The notes under the pieces were generated by a model, which did not search any database, was not told the DNA's origin, and saw only the letters and a list, made by a program, of their open reading frames with translations. From positions 1 to 28,885 of the forward strand of contig CAKUFA010000034.1 of NCBI GenBank assembly GCA_934647165.1: a stretch of DNA of 28,885 bases, written 5' to 3'. The position numbers were made by a program, and so were the translations under genes. Source of the DNA: an uncultured Clostridia bacterium (GTDB lineage Bacteria > Bacillota > Clostridia > Christensenellales > Aristaeellaceae). Positions 6,706 through 15,165 of the stretch are shown here, one piece after another (position 1 is the stretch's first letter; every line of letters begins with the position of its first letter).

Positions 6706-7973
6706 TCCGCCTGTCCCCCCAATGCGCGGAATACATCCAGATAACCCGGCCAGGATTTGCCGAGCGACTCTGCACCCCGGATGCAAACCGGAGATGCGCA
6801 TTGTAGTGCCGCAATACTGGCAAGCATCACCATGCGGTGATCATTGTGGGAATCCACCGTCACGCCGCCCTGTAGGTTCTTCACACCCCGCAGCACCAGA
6901 TCATCGCCTTCGATGGCAGCATTTCCGCCAAGCGCATTCAATATTTCTGCCGTTGTCGCCAGTCGATCGCATTCCTTCAGCCGCAGTCTTCCGCAGCCAG
7001 TCAGGCGGCTTTCGCCAGGCATAAGCTGACATACCAGTGCCAGCATGGGCGCAATATCCGGGCAGTCGCGCATATCAAGTGTTGTACCATGGCACGCGGG
7101 AGAAACAATTCGAATGGCGTTTTCTTCCTCCTGCACTTGCGCGCCCAATGTGCGCAAGTGCGCAAGCACAGCACGATCGCCCTGGATGCTGGAAGGTGAT
7201 AGCCCCGCCGTGATGATTTCATGCCCCAAAGCTGCCGCGCACAGAAACACAGCCGCCTGCGAGTAATCGCCTGTCAGTTGGCCATCCTTGGCCTGATAAT
7301 TTTGCTTGCCCGGAATCCGCCAGGCGAAGGGCGCTGTTTCCTCAACAATCACGCCGCTTTCCTGAAGCGCTTTGAGCGTCATGCGGATATAGGCCGCAGA
7401 TTCCACCGGCGGCTGCACCGTGAGGGTAGATTCCCCTTCCAGCAGCGGCAAGGCAAACAGCAGCCCTGAAACAAACTGGCTGGACACATTGCCCGGCAGC
7501 ACATAATCGCCATGCTGTAGCCGGCCGGTCACATGCAGCTCTGCCGCGCCATCCGCCCCGATGCCCATACGCCAGCTTGCCCCCTGGGGTACAAACAGGT
7601 CGCGATACACGTCCATGGGGCGTTGCCCCAGCCGTCCATGCATGCGAAAAACGCCCCCGCCGGAACGCGCCATGGCAATGGGCACAAAAAATCGCAGGGT
7701 AGAACCGCTCTCCCCGCAATCCATCACAGGCAGGCTATAACTGCGTTTGGCCGTTCCCTGCACACGAAGGCACTCCCCTTCCTGCACAATGGATGCACCC
7801 AGGGCTCGCAGGCAGTTCCGTGTGGCTGCCATATCTTCGGATTCCATGAAGCCCTCCAGCACCGTTTCCTTTTCGGACAATCCGGCGCATATCATTCGCC
7901 TATGTGCTTCGGACTTGGATGCAGGCGCAAGAAACATGCCGTGCAATTTGCCGGGTTTAATGCAGATTTCCAT
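6702..7973 (-). CDS. aroA: 5-enolpyruvylshikimate-3-phosphate synthase
   Basis: 423 codons. Transfers the enolpyruvyl group of PEP to shikimate-3-phosphate. Visible family motifs: APASKSEAHRRM near residue 17, SGSTLRFFVPIAMA near 90, the substrate-binding GNVSSQFVSGLL near 160, and the C-terminal DSHNDHRMVMLASIAAL near 375. The ATG at 7973 follows GGAGG by 7 bases and is preferred over an in-frame extension to 8072, which would run through the promoter. It is the first gene of aroA-aroC-pheA, transcribed away from the membrane-protein/peptidase cassette. I see no attenuator or T-box in the leader. Confidence 0.95.
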   Translation of the reverse strand: MEICIKPGKLHGMFLAPASKSEAHRRMICAGLSEKETVLEGFMESEDMAATRNCLRALGASIVQEGECLRVQGTAKRSYSLPVMDCGESGSTLRFFVPIAMARSGGGVFRMHGRLGQRPMDVYRDLFVPQGASWRMGIGADGAAELHVTGRLQHGDYVLPGNVSSQFVSGLLFALPLLEGESTLTVQPPVESAAYIRMTLKALQESGVIVEETAPFAWRIPGKQNYQAKDGQLTGDYSQAAVFLCAAALGHEIITAGLSPSSIQGDRAVLAHLRTLGAQVQEEENAIRIVSPACHGTTLDMRDCPDIAPMLALVCQLMPGESRLTGCGRLRLKECDRLATTAEILNALGGNAAIEGDDLVLRGVKNLQGGVTVDSHNDHRMVMLASIAALQCASPVCIRGAESLGKSWPGYLDVFRALGGQAE

Positions 7974-8043
7974 GCTAAACCTCCGCGTTCTATGTTCATC
8001 CGGATCAGTGCGGATCCGGCAGCCATTTTCGATTGACTTGTTT

Positions 8044-8072
8044 ATCATAGCACAGGAAACAGTGGTTGTCAC
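8044..8072 (-). promoter_or_regulatory. Promoter of the aroA-aroC-pheA operon
   Basis: Minus strand: -35 GTGACA (8067-8072), 17-bp spacer, -10 TATGAT (8044-8049). The leader to the aroA ATG is about 65 bases. Confidence 0.75.
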
Positions 8073-8114
8073 GTTCTCCCTTTGTTCTTTTTCGCGCGCT
8101 GTGCTCCCCTGCCC

Positions 8115-8143
8115 TTTACGAACCGCGCAGCATTTGCTACAAT
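8115..8143 (+). promoter_or_regulatory. Promoter of the membrane-protein/M20 peptidase operon
   Basis: Plus strand: -35 TTTACG (8115-8120), 17-bp spacer, -10 TACAAT (8138-8143). It is divergent from the aroA promoter with about 40 bases between the two -35 elements. Confidence 0.7.
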
Positions 8144-8183
8144 AGAAAGCGTACTTATTTTTTATAAGGAGGACTCATTCAAC

Positions 8184-8909
8184 ATGCCTGTATTCAATGT
8201 CAACAGCGGCTTTCTGTATACGGTCACGGGCATCGTCATTGCGTTCGTCATCGCACAGTCAGCTTTCTTTCTGGTGCGGGCCGTTCGGCGCGCTAAAGCG
8301 CTTGGCATCAAGGGCGGAACCATCCGTTCCACCATTTTTTCCAGCGCCGTGTTTACCATTGCCCCGGCAGTCGCCATTCTCATGGGCGTCATCACGCTGT
8401 CCAAAATGCTGGGGCTTCCCTGGCCGTGGCTTCGTTTGAGCGTCCTTGGCGCGCTGACCTATGAACTGCCTGCTGCCAGCACCACCGCCGCAGCCATGAA
8501 TCTCAGCACCTCTGCCGCCATCACGGATCCGCACGCCTTCACCGCCATTGCATGGGTGATGACACTGGGCATCCTGCCGGGGATTGTGCTGGTGCTTTTC
8601 GGGCTGAAAAAGCTTGAGGGCGGCGTGCACGCCATCACCGGCAAGGATGAAAAATGGGGCCGTCTTTTTATGGACAGCATGTTTCTCGGCATGATTTCCG
8701 CCTTTCTCGGGTTGATTTTTGCCGATGTCCGGGCAGGGCTTCCAGGGTTTATTCCCCTGGTGGTTGCACTCATTTCCGCACTGCTGATGGGGCTTTGCGG
8801 TCTGCTCATCAAAAAGTGCGGTATGAAATGGCTGGAGCAGTATGCGCTGCCCCTGTCCATGCTGGGGGCCATGGCCGCCTCCATCCCCGTGACCGCGCTG
8901 ATGCAGTGA
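8184..8909 (+). CDS. DUF5058-like multi-spanning membrane protein
   Basis: 241 codons; ATG 8184 has AGGAGG about 9 bases upstream. Hydrophobic segments cover most of the protein (about 11-33, 50-75, 80-98, 124-145, 168-190, 195-213, 222-240). The start ...FLYTVTGIVIAFVIAQSAFFLVRAVRRAKALG matches my recollection of the DUF5058 family of Firmicutes membrane proteins, whose function is not established. A transport role is suggested by the topology and by the second membrane protein 16 bases downstream, followed by an M20 peptidase. Tight spacing implies one operon. Function is inference; the membrane nature and operon are directly visible. Confidence 0.8.
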   Translation: MPVFNVNSGFLYTVTGIVIAFVIAQSAFFLVRAVRRAKALGIKGGTIRSTIFSSAVFTIAPAVAILMGVITLSKMLGLPWPWLRLSVLGALTYELPAASTTAAAMNLSTSAAITDPHAFTAIAWVMTLGILPGIVLVLFGLKKLEGGVHAITGKDEKWGRLFMDSMFLGMISAFLGLIFADVRAGLPGFIPLVVALISALLMGLCGLLIKKCGMKWLEQYALPLSMLGAMAASIPVTALMQ

Positions 8910-8925
8910 AAGAAGGGAAATTGCC

Positions 8926-9579
8926 ATGAAAAACTATAAGGACTCCGTCCATTTTTACGGCCGCATCTGGGTGGCGACCGCGCTGTTTCTCATGATTCTT
9001 GCTCCCGTTTCCATTTGTGTGTACTATAACGCCTGGCCGGAGGCAAAGTATGTTCTCACCGGGCTGCTGGGCGTTGCGCCCATCTTCTGGACAACGGGCA
9101 TCATTGAGGTATTCACCTATGCGCCCATGCTGGGTACAGGCGGCACGTATCTGGGCTTTGTGACAGGCAACCTGTCCAGTCTGAAAGCGCCCTGCGCCAT
9201 CAACGCTCTCACCGCCGCCAAAGTGGACGCAGCCAGTGAGGAGGGTGAGGTCATTTCCACCATTGCCATCGCCACTTCCTCCATTGTCACCACGGTGGTC
9301 ATTGCGCTGGGCGTTCTGCTGCTGGGTTCCCTCCAGCCCCTGTTGGAGTCCCCCGTACTGACCCCCGCTTTTGACAACATTCTCCCCGCACTTTTCGGCG
9401 CGCTTGGCGTGGTTTATGTAAGCAAGAATTGGAAAATCGCCATCACACCGCTGCTGTTCATGACCGCGCTGTTCCTTCTGGTGCCATCGCTTGCAAGTGC
9501 TGTGGGTGTGCTGGTGCCCGTGGGCGCACTGGTTGCCATCGGCGCAAGCCGCATTCTCTACAAAAAAGGAAAAGTTTAA
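8926..9579 (+). CDS. Multi-spanning membrane protein, partner of the DUF5058-like protein
   Basis: 217 codons with about six hydrophobic segments (about 13-33, 41-63, 112-135, 148-165, 168-185, 188-207). Between the second and third lies a conserved-looking loop, TYAPMLGTGGTYLGFVTGNLSSLKAPCAINALTAAKVD in part, rich in Gly, Pro and Thr as in substrate pathways of transporters. I do not recognise a named family. AGAAGGG lies upstream of the ATG at 8926. The gene is sandwiched between the DUF5058-like gene and the M20 peptidase (21-base gap), so the two membrane proteins may form a heteromeric transporter for a peptide-like or N-acyl amino acid substrate. Confidence 0.72.
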   Translation: MKNYKDSVHFYGRIWVATALFLMILAPVSICVYYNAWPEAKYVLTGLLGVAPIFWTTGIIEVFTYAPMLGTGGTYLGFVTGNLSSLKAPCAINALTAAKVDAASEEGEVISTIAIATSSIVTTVVIALGVLLLGSLQPLLESPVLTPAFDNILPALFGALGVVYVSKNWKIAITPLLFMTALFLLVPSLASAVGVLVPVGALVAIGASRILYKKGKV

Positions 9580-9600
9580 CACGAAAGGACGGTTCATTCC

Positions 9601-11034
9601 ATGATTGGTTGGATTCTCCTGATACTACTCGCCGCATTCATCGCAGTCCTGCTTGCACGGGCTGCCGCCTTCAAGCCGCGTGCAGAGGCGCCAGCGACCG
9701 CGTCCCCCGAGCAGGTGGATGAACAGAAAGCCGTGCGCGACCTTCAGGCTCTGATTCAGTGCCGCACCGTTTCCTATCGCGATAAATCCCTTGAAGACAA
9801 TACGGAGTTTGACAAATTAGAGGCGCTTTTGCCGCAGCTTTTCCCCAATGTGTGCAAGGTTTGCACCTTCGTTAAGCCTGGCCCTCGAAGCCTGTTGTTC
9901 CACTGGAAGGGAAAATCTGCCGAGAAACCGGGCGTCCTGATGGCGCATTATGATGTGGTGCCCGTTAATCAGGACGCCTGGACACACCCCGCCTTTGACG
10001 CGCTCATCGAAGACGGCGTCATTTGGGGACGCGGCACGCTGGATACGAAAGGTACGCTGCTTGGTGTGCTGGAAGCGGCAAACACAATGATTGCCCGCGG
10101 CTTCACCCCGGCCAACGATCTATACCTTGCCTTTGCCGGGGATGAGGAAATTTCCGGTGAAGGTGCGCCAACCATTGTGCGTTATCTCACCGAGCATGGC
10201 GTGAAGCCTGCCTTTGTGCTGGATGAAGGCGGCGCCGTGGTCGAAAACGTCTTTCCCGGCGTTTCCCAGCCCTGTGCGGTGGTCGGAACGGGCGAAAAGG
10301 GACCCATGGATGTAAAGCTGACGCTGAAGACCAAGGGCGGTCATGCCTCCACGCCCCCAGCACACACGCCTGTTGGCGTGCTGGCGCAGGCCGTAACCCG
10401 CGTGGAGAATCATCCCTTCCCATTCACGCTCACCGCGCCCGCAGCGCAAATGTTCGACACGCTCGGCCGCCGCAGCACCTTCCTGTATCGGTTGATTTTT
10501 GCGAACCTGTGGTGCTTTAAGCCGGTGCTGAATCTGCTGTGCAAAAAGAGCGGCGGTGAATTGAACGCGCTGGTGCGCACCACCGTTGCCTTCACGCAAA
10601 TGCAAGGCAGCGCCGCCTCCAACGTGCTGCCGCCGGATGCATGGGTTGGCGCCAACCTGCGCCTGATCGGCAATGAAACCACACAAAGCGCACAGGCATA
10701 CCTCCGTAAGGTTATCCATGATGACCGGGTGCAGATCGAAATGGTGCACGGCATGAATCCCTCGCCCATTTCCCGCACGGATGACGAACCCTTTGCCCGC
10801 TTGAGCCGCGCCATTCGTTCCACCTGGACGGATGCAATCGTGTCGCCTTACCTGATGCTTGCCTGCTCCGATTCCCGCCACTACGGCGCTATCAGCGATC
10901 ATGTCTATCGCTTTTCCGCCATGGCGCTTTCCAAGGAGGAGCGTGGCCTCATCCATGCCAACGATGAGCGCGTACCGGTTGCCACCATTGTCAAAACCGT
11001 CGCTTTTTATCAGCGGCTGATCGGCATGTGCTAA
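9601..11034 (+). CDS. Membrane-anchored M20 family metallopeptidase (CPS1/PM20D1-like)
   Basis: 477 codons. Residues 3-24 form one N-terminal hydrophobic anchor. The M20 zinc-site residues are all visible: His116 and Asp118 in AHYDVVPV, Asp148 in WGRGTLDTKG, Glu182/183 in GDEEISGEG, Asp208 in VLDEGG and a C-terminal His452 in IHANDER. KGGHAS marks the dimerisation/lid domain. Its length and N-terminal anchor resemble yeast carboxypeptidase S and PM20D1, which cleave or form amide bonds of dipeptides or N-acyl amino acids. AAGGA precedes the ATG at 9601. As last gene after two membrane proteins it probably processes what they move. A good terminator follows. The class is firm; the substrate is unknown. 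Confidence 0.9.
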   Translation: MIGWILLILLAAFIAVLLARAAAFKPRAEAPATASPEQVDEQKAVRDLQALIQCRTVSYRDKSLEDNTEFDKLEALLPQLFPNVCKVCTFVKPGPRSLLFHWKGKSAEKPGVLMAHYDVVPVNQDAWTHPAFDALIEDGVIWGRGTLDTKGTLLGVLEAANTMIARGFTPANDLYLAFAGDEEISGEGAPTIVRYLTEHGVKPAFVLDEGGAVVENVFPGVSQPCAVVGTGEKGPMDVKLTLKTKGGHASTPPAHTPVGVLAQAVTRVENHPFPFTLTAPAAQMFDTLGRRSTFLYRLIFANLWCFKPVLNLLCKKSGGELNALVRTTVAFTQMQGSAASNVLPPDAWVGANLRLIGNETTQSAQAYLRKVIHDDRVQIEMVHGMNPSPISRTDDEPFARLSRAIRSTWTDAIVSPYLMLACSDSRHYGAISDHVYRFSAMALSKEERGLIHANDERVPVATIVKTVAFYQRLIGMC

Positions 11035-11052
11035 ATTCCGAAAAAATATCAA

Positions 11053-11087
11053 AAAGAGGGACTGCTTCTAGCAAGCGGTTCCTCTTT
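11053..11087 (+). terminator. Terminator of the M20 peptidase operon
   Basis: AAAGAGGGACTGCTT (11053-11067) pairs with AAGCGGTTCCTCTTT (11073-11087) with G-T wobbles and a 5-base loop; A-rich before, T-rich arm after. Confidence 0.8.
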
Positions 11088-11150
11088 GTTGCATAGCGCT
11101 GTTTTCCACAATCTCTCCGCAGTGCGTGAACAATCGCATGGCAGCTTCAC

Positions 11151-11191
11151 AAAAGCGGACAAGCACCGCTGCAAACGGTCGCTTGTCCGCT
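11151..11191 (-). terminator. Terminator of argS
   Basis: A 15-bp stem: AGCGGACAAGC (11154-11164) pairs with GCTTGTCCGCT (11181-11191), extended by ACCG/CGGT, around a 7-base loop. On the minus strand TTTT follows. It faces the terminator of the convergent M20 operon. Confidence 0.85.
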
Positions 11192-11192
11192 C

Positions 11193-11211
11193 ATCTCCTG
11201 CAAAAGGAGAT
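11193..11211. repeat. Small hairpin beside the argS terminator
   Basis: ATCTCCT (11193-11199) and AGGAGAT (11205-11211) around a 5-base loop, between the argS stop and its terminator. It may protect the mRNA end; no other role is evident. Confidence 0.45.
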
Positions 11212-11246
11212 TCTTGCATCCTGATATGCCTTATTGGAAAATGTCT

Positions 11247-12992
11247 TTACATCCGTTCCGGCGCCTCAATGCCAATGAGGTACAGCCCCGTTTTGATCAC
11301 ATCTCGCACAGCCGTGGTGAGTGCCAGGCGGGCGGCAATCGCGCCGGGTGCATCGTCCAGGATGCGGTGCTCGTAGTAGAATTTGTTATAGCTCTGGGCA
11401 ATGTCCGTCACCGCGCGGGTAATCATGGAGGGCTCATACTTGTCCGCTGCTTCTCGAATCACATCCGGGAAGCGGCCAATCAGCCGCAGGCAAGCCTGTG
11501 CCTCATCATCTGTAAGGGCGTTCCAATCCGGCTCCGGCAGCGTCAATTCTGCCGCTTTGCGCAGCACAGAGCAGCACCGCACATGGGTATACTGCACATA
11601 GGGGCCCGTTTCGCCGTCAAAGTTCAGCACGCGATCCCAGCTGAAGTCAATATCTTTGATACGGTTGTTGCTCAAGTCGGCATACACCACCGCACCGATG
11701 CCTACCTGCCGCGCCACGTTTTCCTTTTCCGGCAGCTCGGGCGACTTGGTCTCGATAATCTCCAGCGCCTTCTCCTGCGCCTGCTGCAACAGATCGTCCA
11801 GATACACCACATGTCCCTTGCGGGTAGATAGCGCCTGTCCTTCATAGGAAATCATGCCGAATGCCACATGCACGCAATCCTTGGCCCAGTCGTAGCCCAT
11901 TTTCTCCAGCACCTTGAAAATCTGCCGGAAGTGCAGATCCTGCTGATAGGCCACCACGTACAGGCACTTGTCAAAGTGATAGGTATCATGGCGATACAGT
12001 GCAGCCGCCAAGTCGCGTGTTGCGTAAAGCGTTGCGCCGTCCGACCGCAGAATAATGCAAGGCGGCATGCTGTTCTTGGTTTCTTTGCCGTTTGCGTCCC
12101 GCTCGGTCAAATCCACCACGGACGCGCCATTGGAAATGGTCAGCAGTCCCTTCTGCTTCAGTTCGTCAATCACGCGCCCCATTTTGTCGTTGTAGAAGCT
12201 TTCGCCCGCGTAGCTGTCGAAGGTCACGCCCAACAGTTTATACACCCGGTCAGCGTCGCGCAGCGTCAATTCCTTAAACCAGTTCCACAGTGCCAGCGCT
12301 TCCGGATCGCCGTCCTCAATCTTTTTGAACCATGCGCGGCCCTCGTCCTCCAAGGCAGGTTCCTTTTCTGCCTCCTCGTGGAATTTCACATACAGGCGCA
12401 CCAATTCATCAATGCCGCCCTGTTCCACCGCGTCCTTGCTGCCCCATTTCTTGTAGGCACAGATCATTTTGCCAAACTGGGTGCCCCAATCGCCCAGGTG
12501 ATTGATGCCCACCGTCTTGTAGCCCAGGTGATCGTAGATCCTGCGCAGGCTGTGGCCGATCATGGTGGTGGACAGATGGCCGATATGGAACCGCTTGGCA
12601 ATGTTAATGGAGGAATAATCCAGGCAAATGGTCTTGCCATCGCCCATGTCGGACGCGCCATACTGGCCTTCAGCCTTCAGCACGGCGTTCACCGTTTCTT
12701 CCGCAAAGCTCACACGGTTCAAGAAGAAGTTCAGGTAGCCGTTCACCGCCTCCACCCGCGCTTCGTGGTCATGCTGCCATGCATCCGCCACCGTTTTTGC
12801 AATCATGGGCGGCGCCATGCGCAACGTTTTGGCCAGCCGAAACACCGGGAAAGCATAATCGCCCATGGCGGGGTCCGGCGGCACTGCCAGCAGCGAACGA
12901 ATTTCCTCCGCCGTAGGAAGCCCTGCGGCCTCCGGCCAGGTATCCTTCAGCGTCTGAGAAACCAGCGACGCAATTCGAGTCATCATATCCAT
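11247..12992 (-). CDS. argS: Arginyl-tRNA synthetase
   Basis: 581 codons, in the normal class-I ArgRS range. Charges tRNA-Arg with arginine. The N-terminal domain (about 1-115) is followed by the catalytic domain with HIGH at residues 136-139 (FHIGHLS) and the second signature region STRKGHVVYLDDLL, in which the KMSKS lysine motif is degenerate as in many ArgRS. The C-terminal DALR anticodon-binding domain ends in YLIGIEAPERM. AAGGAG lies 9 bases before the ATG at 12992; the nearby Met codons make the exact start slightly uncertain. It has its own promoter and terminator and no T-box leader. A tRNA-Arg gene lies in the same window, but 6 kb away. Confidence 0.96.
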   Translation of the reverse strand: MDMMTRIASLVSQTLKDTWPEAAGLPTAEEIRSLLAVPPDPAMGDYAFPVFRLAKTLRMAPPMIAKTVADAWQHDHEARVEAVNGYLNFFLNRVSFAEETVNAVLKAEGQYGASDMGDGKTICLDYSSINIAKRFHIGHLSTTMIGHSLRRIYDHLGYKTVGINHLGDWGTQFGKMICAYKKWGSKDAVEQGGIDELVRLYVKFHEEAEKEPALEDEGRAWFKKIEDGDPEALALWNWFKELTLRDADRVYKLLGVTFDSYAGESFYNDKMGRVIDELKQKGLLTISNGASVVDLTERDANGKETKNSMPPCIILRSDGATLYATRDLAAALYRHDTYHFDKCLYVVAYQQDLHFRQIFKVLEKMGYDWAKDCVHVAFGMISYEGQALSTRKGHVVYLDDLLQQAQEKALEIIETKSPELPEKENVARQVGIGAVVYADLSNNRIKDIDFSWDRVLNFDGETGPYVQYTHVRCCSVLRKAAELTLPEPDWNALTDDEAQACLRLIGRFPDVIREAADKYEPSMITRAVTDIAQSYNKFYYEHRILDDAPGAIAARLALTTAVRDVIKTGLYLIGIEAPERM

Positions 12993-13032
12993 TGCACAGC
13001 GCTCCTTGCTTTGTGTAAAAATGCTTCATGTT

Positions 13033-13061
13033 ATCTTACCACATTCCGCCCGTGCGTGCAA
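13033..13061 (-). promoter_or_regulatory. Promoter of argS
   Basis: Minus strand: -35 TTGCAC (13056-13061), 17-bp spacer, -10 TAAGAT (13033-13038), about 40 bases before the start codon. Confidence 0.78.
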
Positions 13062-13142
13062 GGCAAAACAAGACCCTTGCTCCCTCTTTTGTTCAGCAAA
13101 CGGTTGTTTTTCACCTAGCTTCTTTCCTCTTTGTGTGCAAAA

Positions 13143-13195
13143 GAAAAAAGCGGACAGGCTATACCGAAAAAAACCTCGTGCTCTGCCCATCCGCT
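13143..13195 (-). terminator. Terminator of the pgi end of the operon
   Basis: Minus strand: AGCGGATGGGC pairs with GCCTGTCCGCT (9 of 11 positions) around a long loop, then TTTTTTCTTTT. It closes the transcription unit after pgi and separates it from argS. Confidence 0.75.
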
Positions 13196-13230
13196 CGTCA
13201 GAAAAGTTTTTCTTTTATAAACTGCTTCGT

Positions 13231-14466
13231 TTATTTTCCCAGAATTTTGAACATGCTGCGCTTGTAAGCCTCCACGCCCTCCTGGTCAAATGGATTTACG
13301 CCCAGCAGCCGGCCGGACACGGCACAAGCAGCCATAAAGGTATAGTAGAGTTGGCCAAAGGCATAGGCATCCACACGCTCCGCCGTCAGTTGGGCGCAGG
13401 GCACACCGCCTTCTCCATGGGCGCACAGCGTTGCGCGCTCTGCAGCACGGTTGATGAAGCTGAAGTCCCGCCCGTCCAGATAATCGAAACCATCCCTGGA
13501 GGCAGGATCAGCAGGCACAGGCGCATGGCCGCCATCTTCCGTGACAGAAATAAACGTCTCCATCAGCCGCCGCGGACCCGCCTGCACATACTGGCCGATG
13601 GAATGCAAATCTTCGGAATACATGCTGTAAGCCGGGAAGATTCCCTTGCCATCCTTGCCTTCGCTTTCTCCAAACAATTGCCGCCACCAGCGTGCCAGGC
13701 GCTCAAAGCGTGGTTCAAAGCTCACCAGCATCTCCGTGTCATACCCTTGGGGGATAAGCGCATTGCGCCATGCCGCATAGCGGAAAGCCGGATTGTCCGC
13801 CACGTTGTTCACACACGCCTGCATATCCAGTCCGCCGCGCAAATAGGCGTCTACATCCACCCCGGCCGTGGCCATGGGCAAAAGTCCCACAACGGTAAAG
13901 GCAGTGTAGCGCCCGCCAATGGGCTTGGGGAAAGGCAGGAAAAGATGCCCTTTTTCCTGTGCGATTTCATGCAGGCGGCTTCCTTCCGTGCCGGTAAGCA
14001 CCACGCGCCACGCCATGTCGCCGGGTGCATAGCGGCTTTCCATCCAATTGCGCAGCACGCGATAGTGACTGCCCGGCTCCAGGGTTTCAAAGTTCTTGGC
14101 AATCACGTGCATCACCACGCTATGCCCCTCCAGCGCTTTCAGCGTCCGTTCCACTTCATAGGCAGAAAGCGTGTTGCCTGCCCATATAACGCGCATCCCG
14201 TCAGCGCCAAGGGCATCAATCACCCCGCGTGCTGCCTGATTGCTGCCGCCAACACCTACCACCACCAGCGTGTCCGCCTTAGCGCGCCACTGGGCAGCCT
14301 TTTCCTTCACCAAAGGCAAATACCCCTCGGTAGCCTCATCGCAGTCCAACCAGCCAAGGGAATCCCGATAGCACGCCGGGCGTGCCTGCAATGTTTTCCA
14401 AATGTTCTGGCACGCTGCCAGCAGTTCCTTTTCTTCTCCCCTCGGCCCGAGAAATTGCAATTCCAT
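13231..14466 (-). CDS. pgi: Glucose-6-phosphate isomerase (short form)
   Basis: 411 codons, shorter than the roughly 450 of typical Firmicutes enzymes. Interconverts glucose-6-phosphate and fructose-6-phosphate. Visible motifs include the first SIS subdomain VVVGVGGSNQAARGVIDAL (about 69-87), the second with IGGRYTAFTVVGLLPMATAGVD, GESEGKDGKGIFPA around residue 275, the SEDLHSIGQY region that holds the active-site His, and a C-terminal FDQEGVEAYK containing the catalytic Lys. GGAGGAGG-type purines precede the ATG at 14466. It starts 24 bases after the response-regulator stop, so it can be read from the long ABC/two-component unit; whether it also has its own promoter is not visible. Confidence 0.92.
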   Translation of the reverse strand: MELQFLGPRGEEKELLAACQNIWKTLQARPACYRDSLGWLDCDEATEGYLPLVKEKAAQWRAKADTLVVVGVGGSNQAARGVIDALGADGMRVIWAGNTLSAYEVERTLKALEGHSVVMHVIAKNFETLEPGSHYRVLRNWMESRYAPGDMAWRVVLTGTEGSRLHEIAQEKGHLFLPFPKPIGGRYTAFTVVGLLPMATAGVDVDAYLRGGLDMQACVNNVADNPAFRYAAWRNALIPQGYDTEMLVSFEPRFERLARWWRQLFGESEGKDGKGIFPAYSMYSEDLHSIGQYVQAGPRRLMETFISVTEDGGHAPVPADPASRDGFDYLDGRDFSFINRAAERATLCAHGEGGVPCAQLTAERVDAYAFGQLYYTFMAACAVSGRLLGVNPFDQEGVEAYKRSMFKILGK

Positions 14467-14490
14467 CCTTCTTTCCTCCTCCGCTTTTTC

Positions 14491-15165
14491 TCAAAAAAGA
14501 TGCTCGATCTTCAACTCATGGATCATGGCCACCACCTGCTTGGTGCGCGTGCAGCCAAACTTGTGCAGCAGGCTCTTTATCTGGCTTTTCACTGTGCCTA
14601 CTTCCACATAGCGCAGCGCTGCAATCTGTTCCACTTTCATACCGCCAAGCAAATGGTGCACCAGCTCCCGCTCCGCCGGTGTGAGCGATGTCAAATTGTT
14701 GATGAAAAACAAAAGACTTTGCTCGCTTTTTCGCAAGCGGGAATACTCCCGCATGATAATCTGCTGAAATTGCTGCTCCAGCATGGGCGTTCCGGCATGA
14801 GCGGCACGAATATGCTGGAGCACAACTTCCTCGCCGCTCCCCTTCACAAGATAGTCCACGCCGCCTGCCCCCATGGCCGTCAGCACCATATTATCCGTTT
14901 CATGGGCTGTGAGAAAGATGATCTTTTCGCCCGCTTTCATGTCCACGATATGTTCTGCCGCCTGAATGCCGGCGTTCAGGCTTTCCATTTCAATGTCCAT
15001 GAGGATAACGTCATGGGGCACCTGCAAGGCCAGGGCAACCATTTCTTTGCCCGTGGACGCATCGCCAACCATCTCCATGTCTGCCTGCCGGGCAATCAGC
15101 TCACACAGATCCTCCCGCAAAAGGTCAAAGTCCTCCGCCACCAGCACCCGGATTGGCACGTCCAT
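14491..15165 (-). CDS. NarL/FixJ-type response regulator
   Basis: About 224 codons. The receiver domain has the acidic pair near residues 11-12 (AEDFD), phospho-acceptor Asp57 (ILMDIEM), Thr86 (FLTAHE) and Lys108 (YLVKGS). A linker helix leads to a LuxR-type helix-turn-helix (about 160-215), with LTPAERELVHHLLGGMKVEQIAALRYVEVGTVKSQIKSLL in part; the scaffold T-V-K-S matches the family. The reading frame enters the upstream kinase gene and overlaps its last 41 bases. Two starts are possible: ATG 15165, only 3 bases after AAGGAGG, or GTG 15159 at 9 bases, which is better spaced and gives MPIRVLVAEDF. Partner of the kinase encoded just upstream; target promoters unknown. Confidence 0.92.
   Translation of the reverse strand: MDVPIRVLVAEDFDLLREDLCELIARQADMEMVGDASTGKEMVALALQVPHDVILMDIEMESLNAGIQAAEHIVDMKAGEKIIFLTAHETDNMVLTAMGAGGVDYLVKGSGEEVVLQHIRAAHAGTPMLEQQFQQIIMREYSRLRKSEQSLLFFINNLTSLTPAERELVHHLLGGMKVEQIAALRYVEVGTVKSQIKSLLHKFGCTRTKQVVAMIHELKIEHLF

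Noticed and set aside
13000..13100. Possible T-box leader before argS
   Set aside because: The promoter lies only about 40 bases before the start codon, leaving no room for a T-box.
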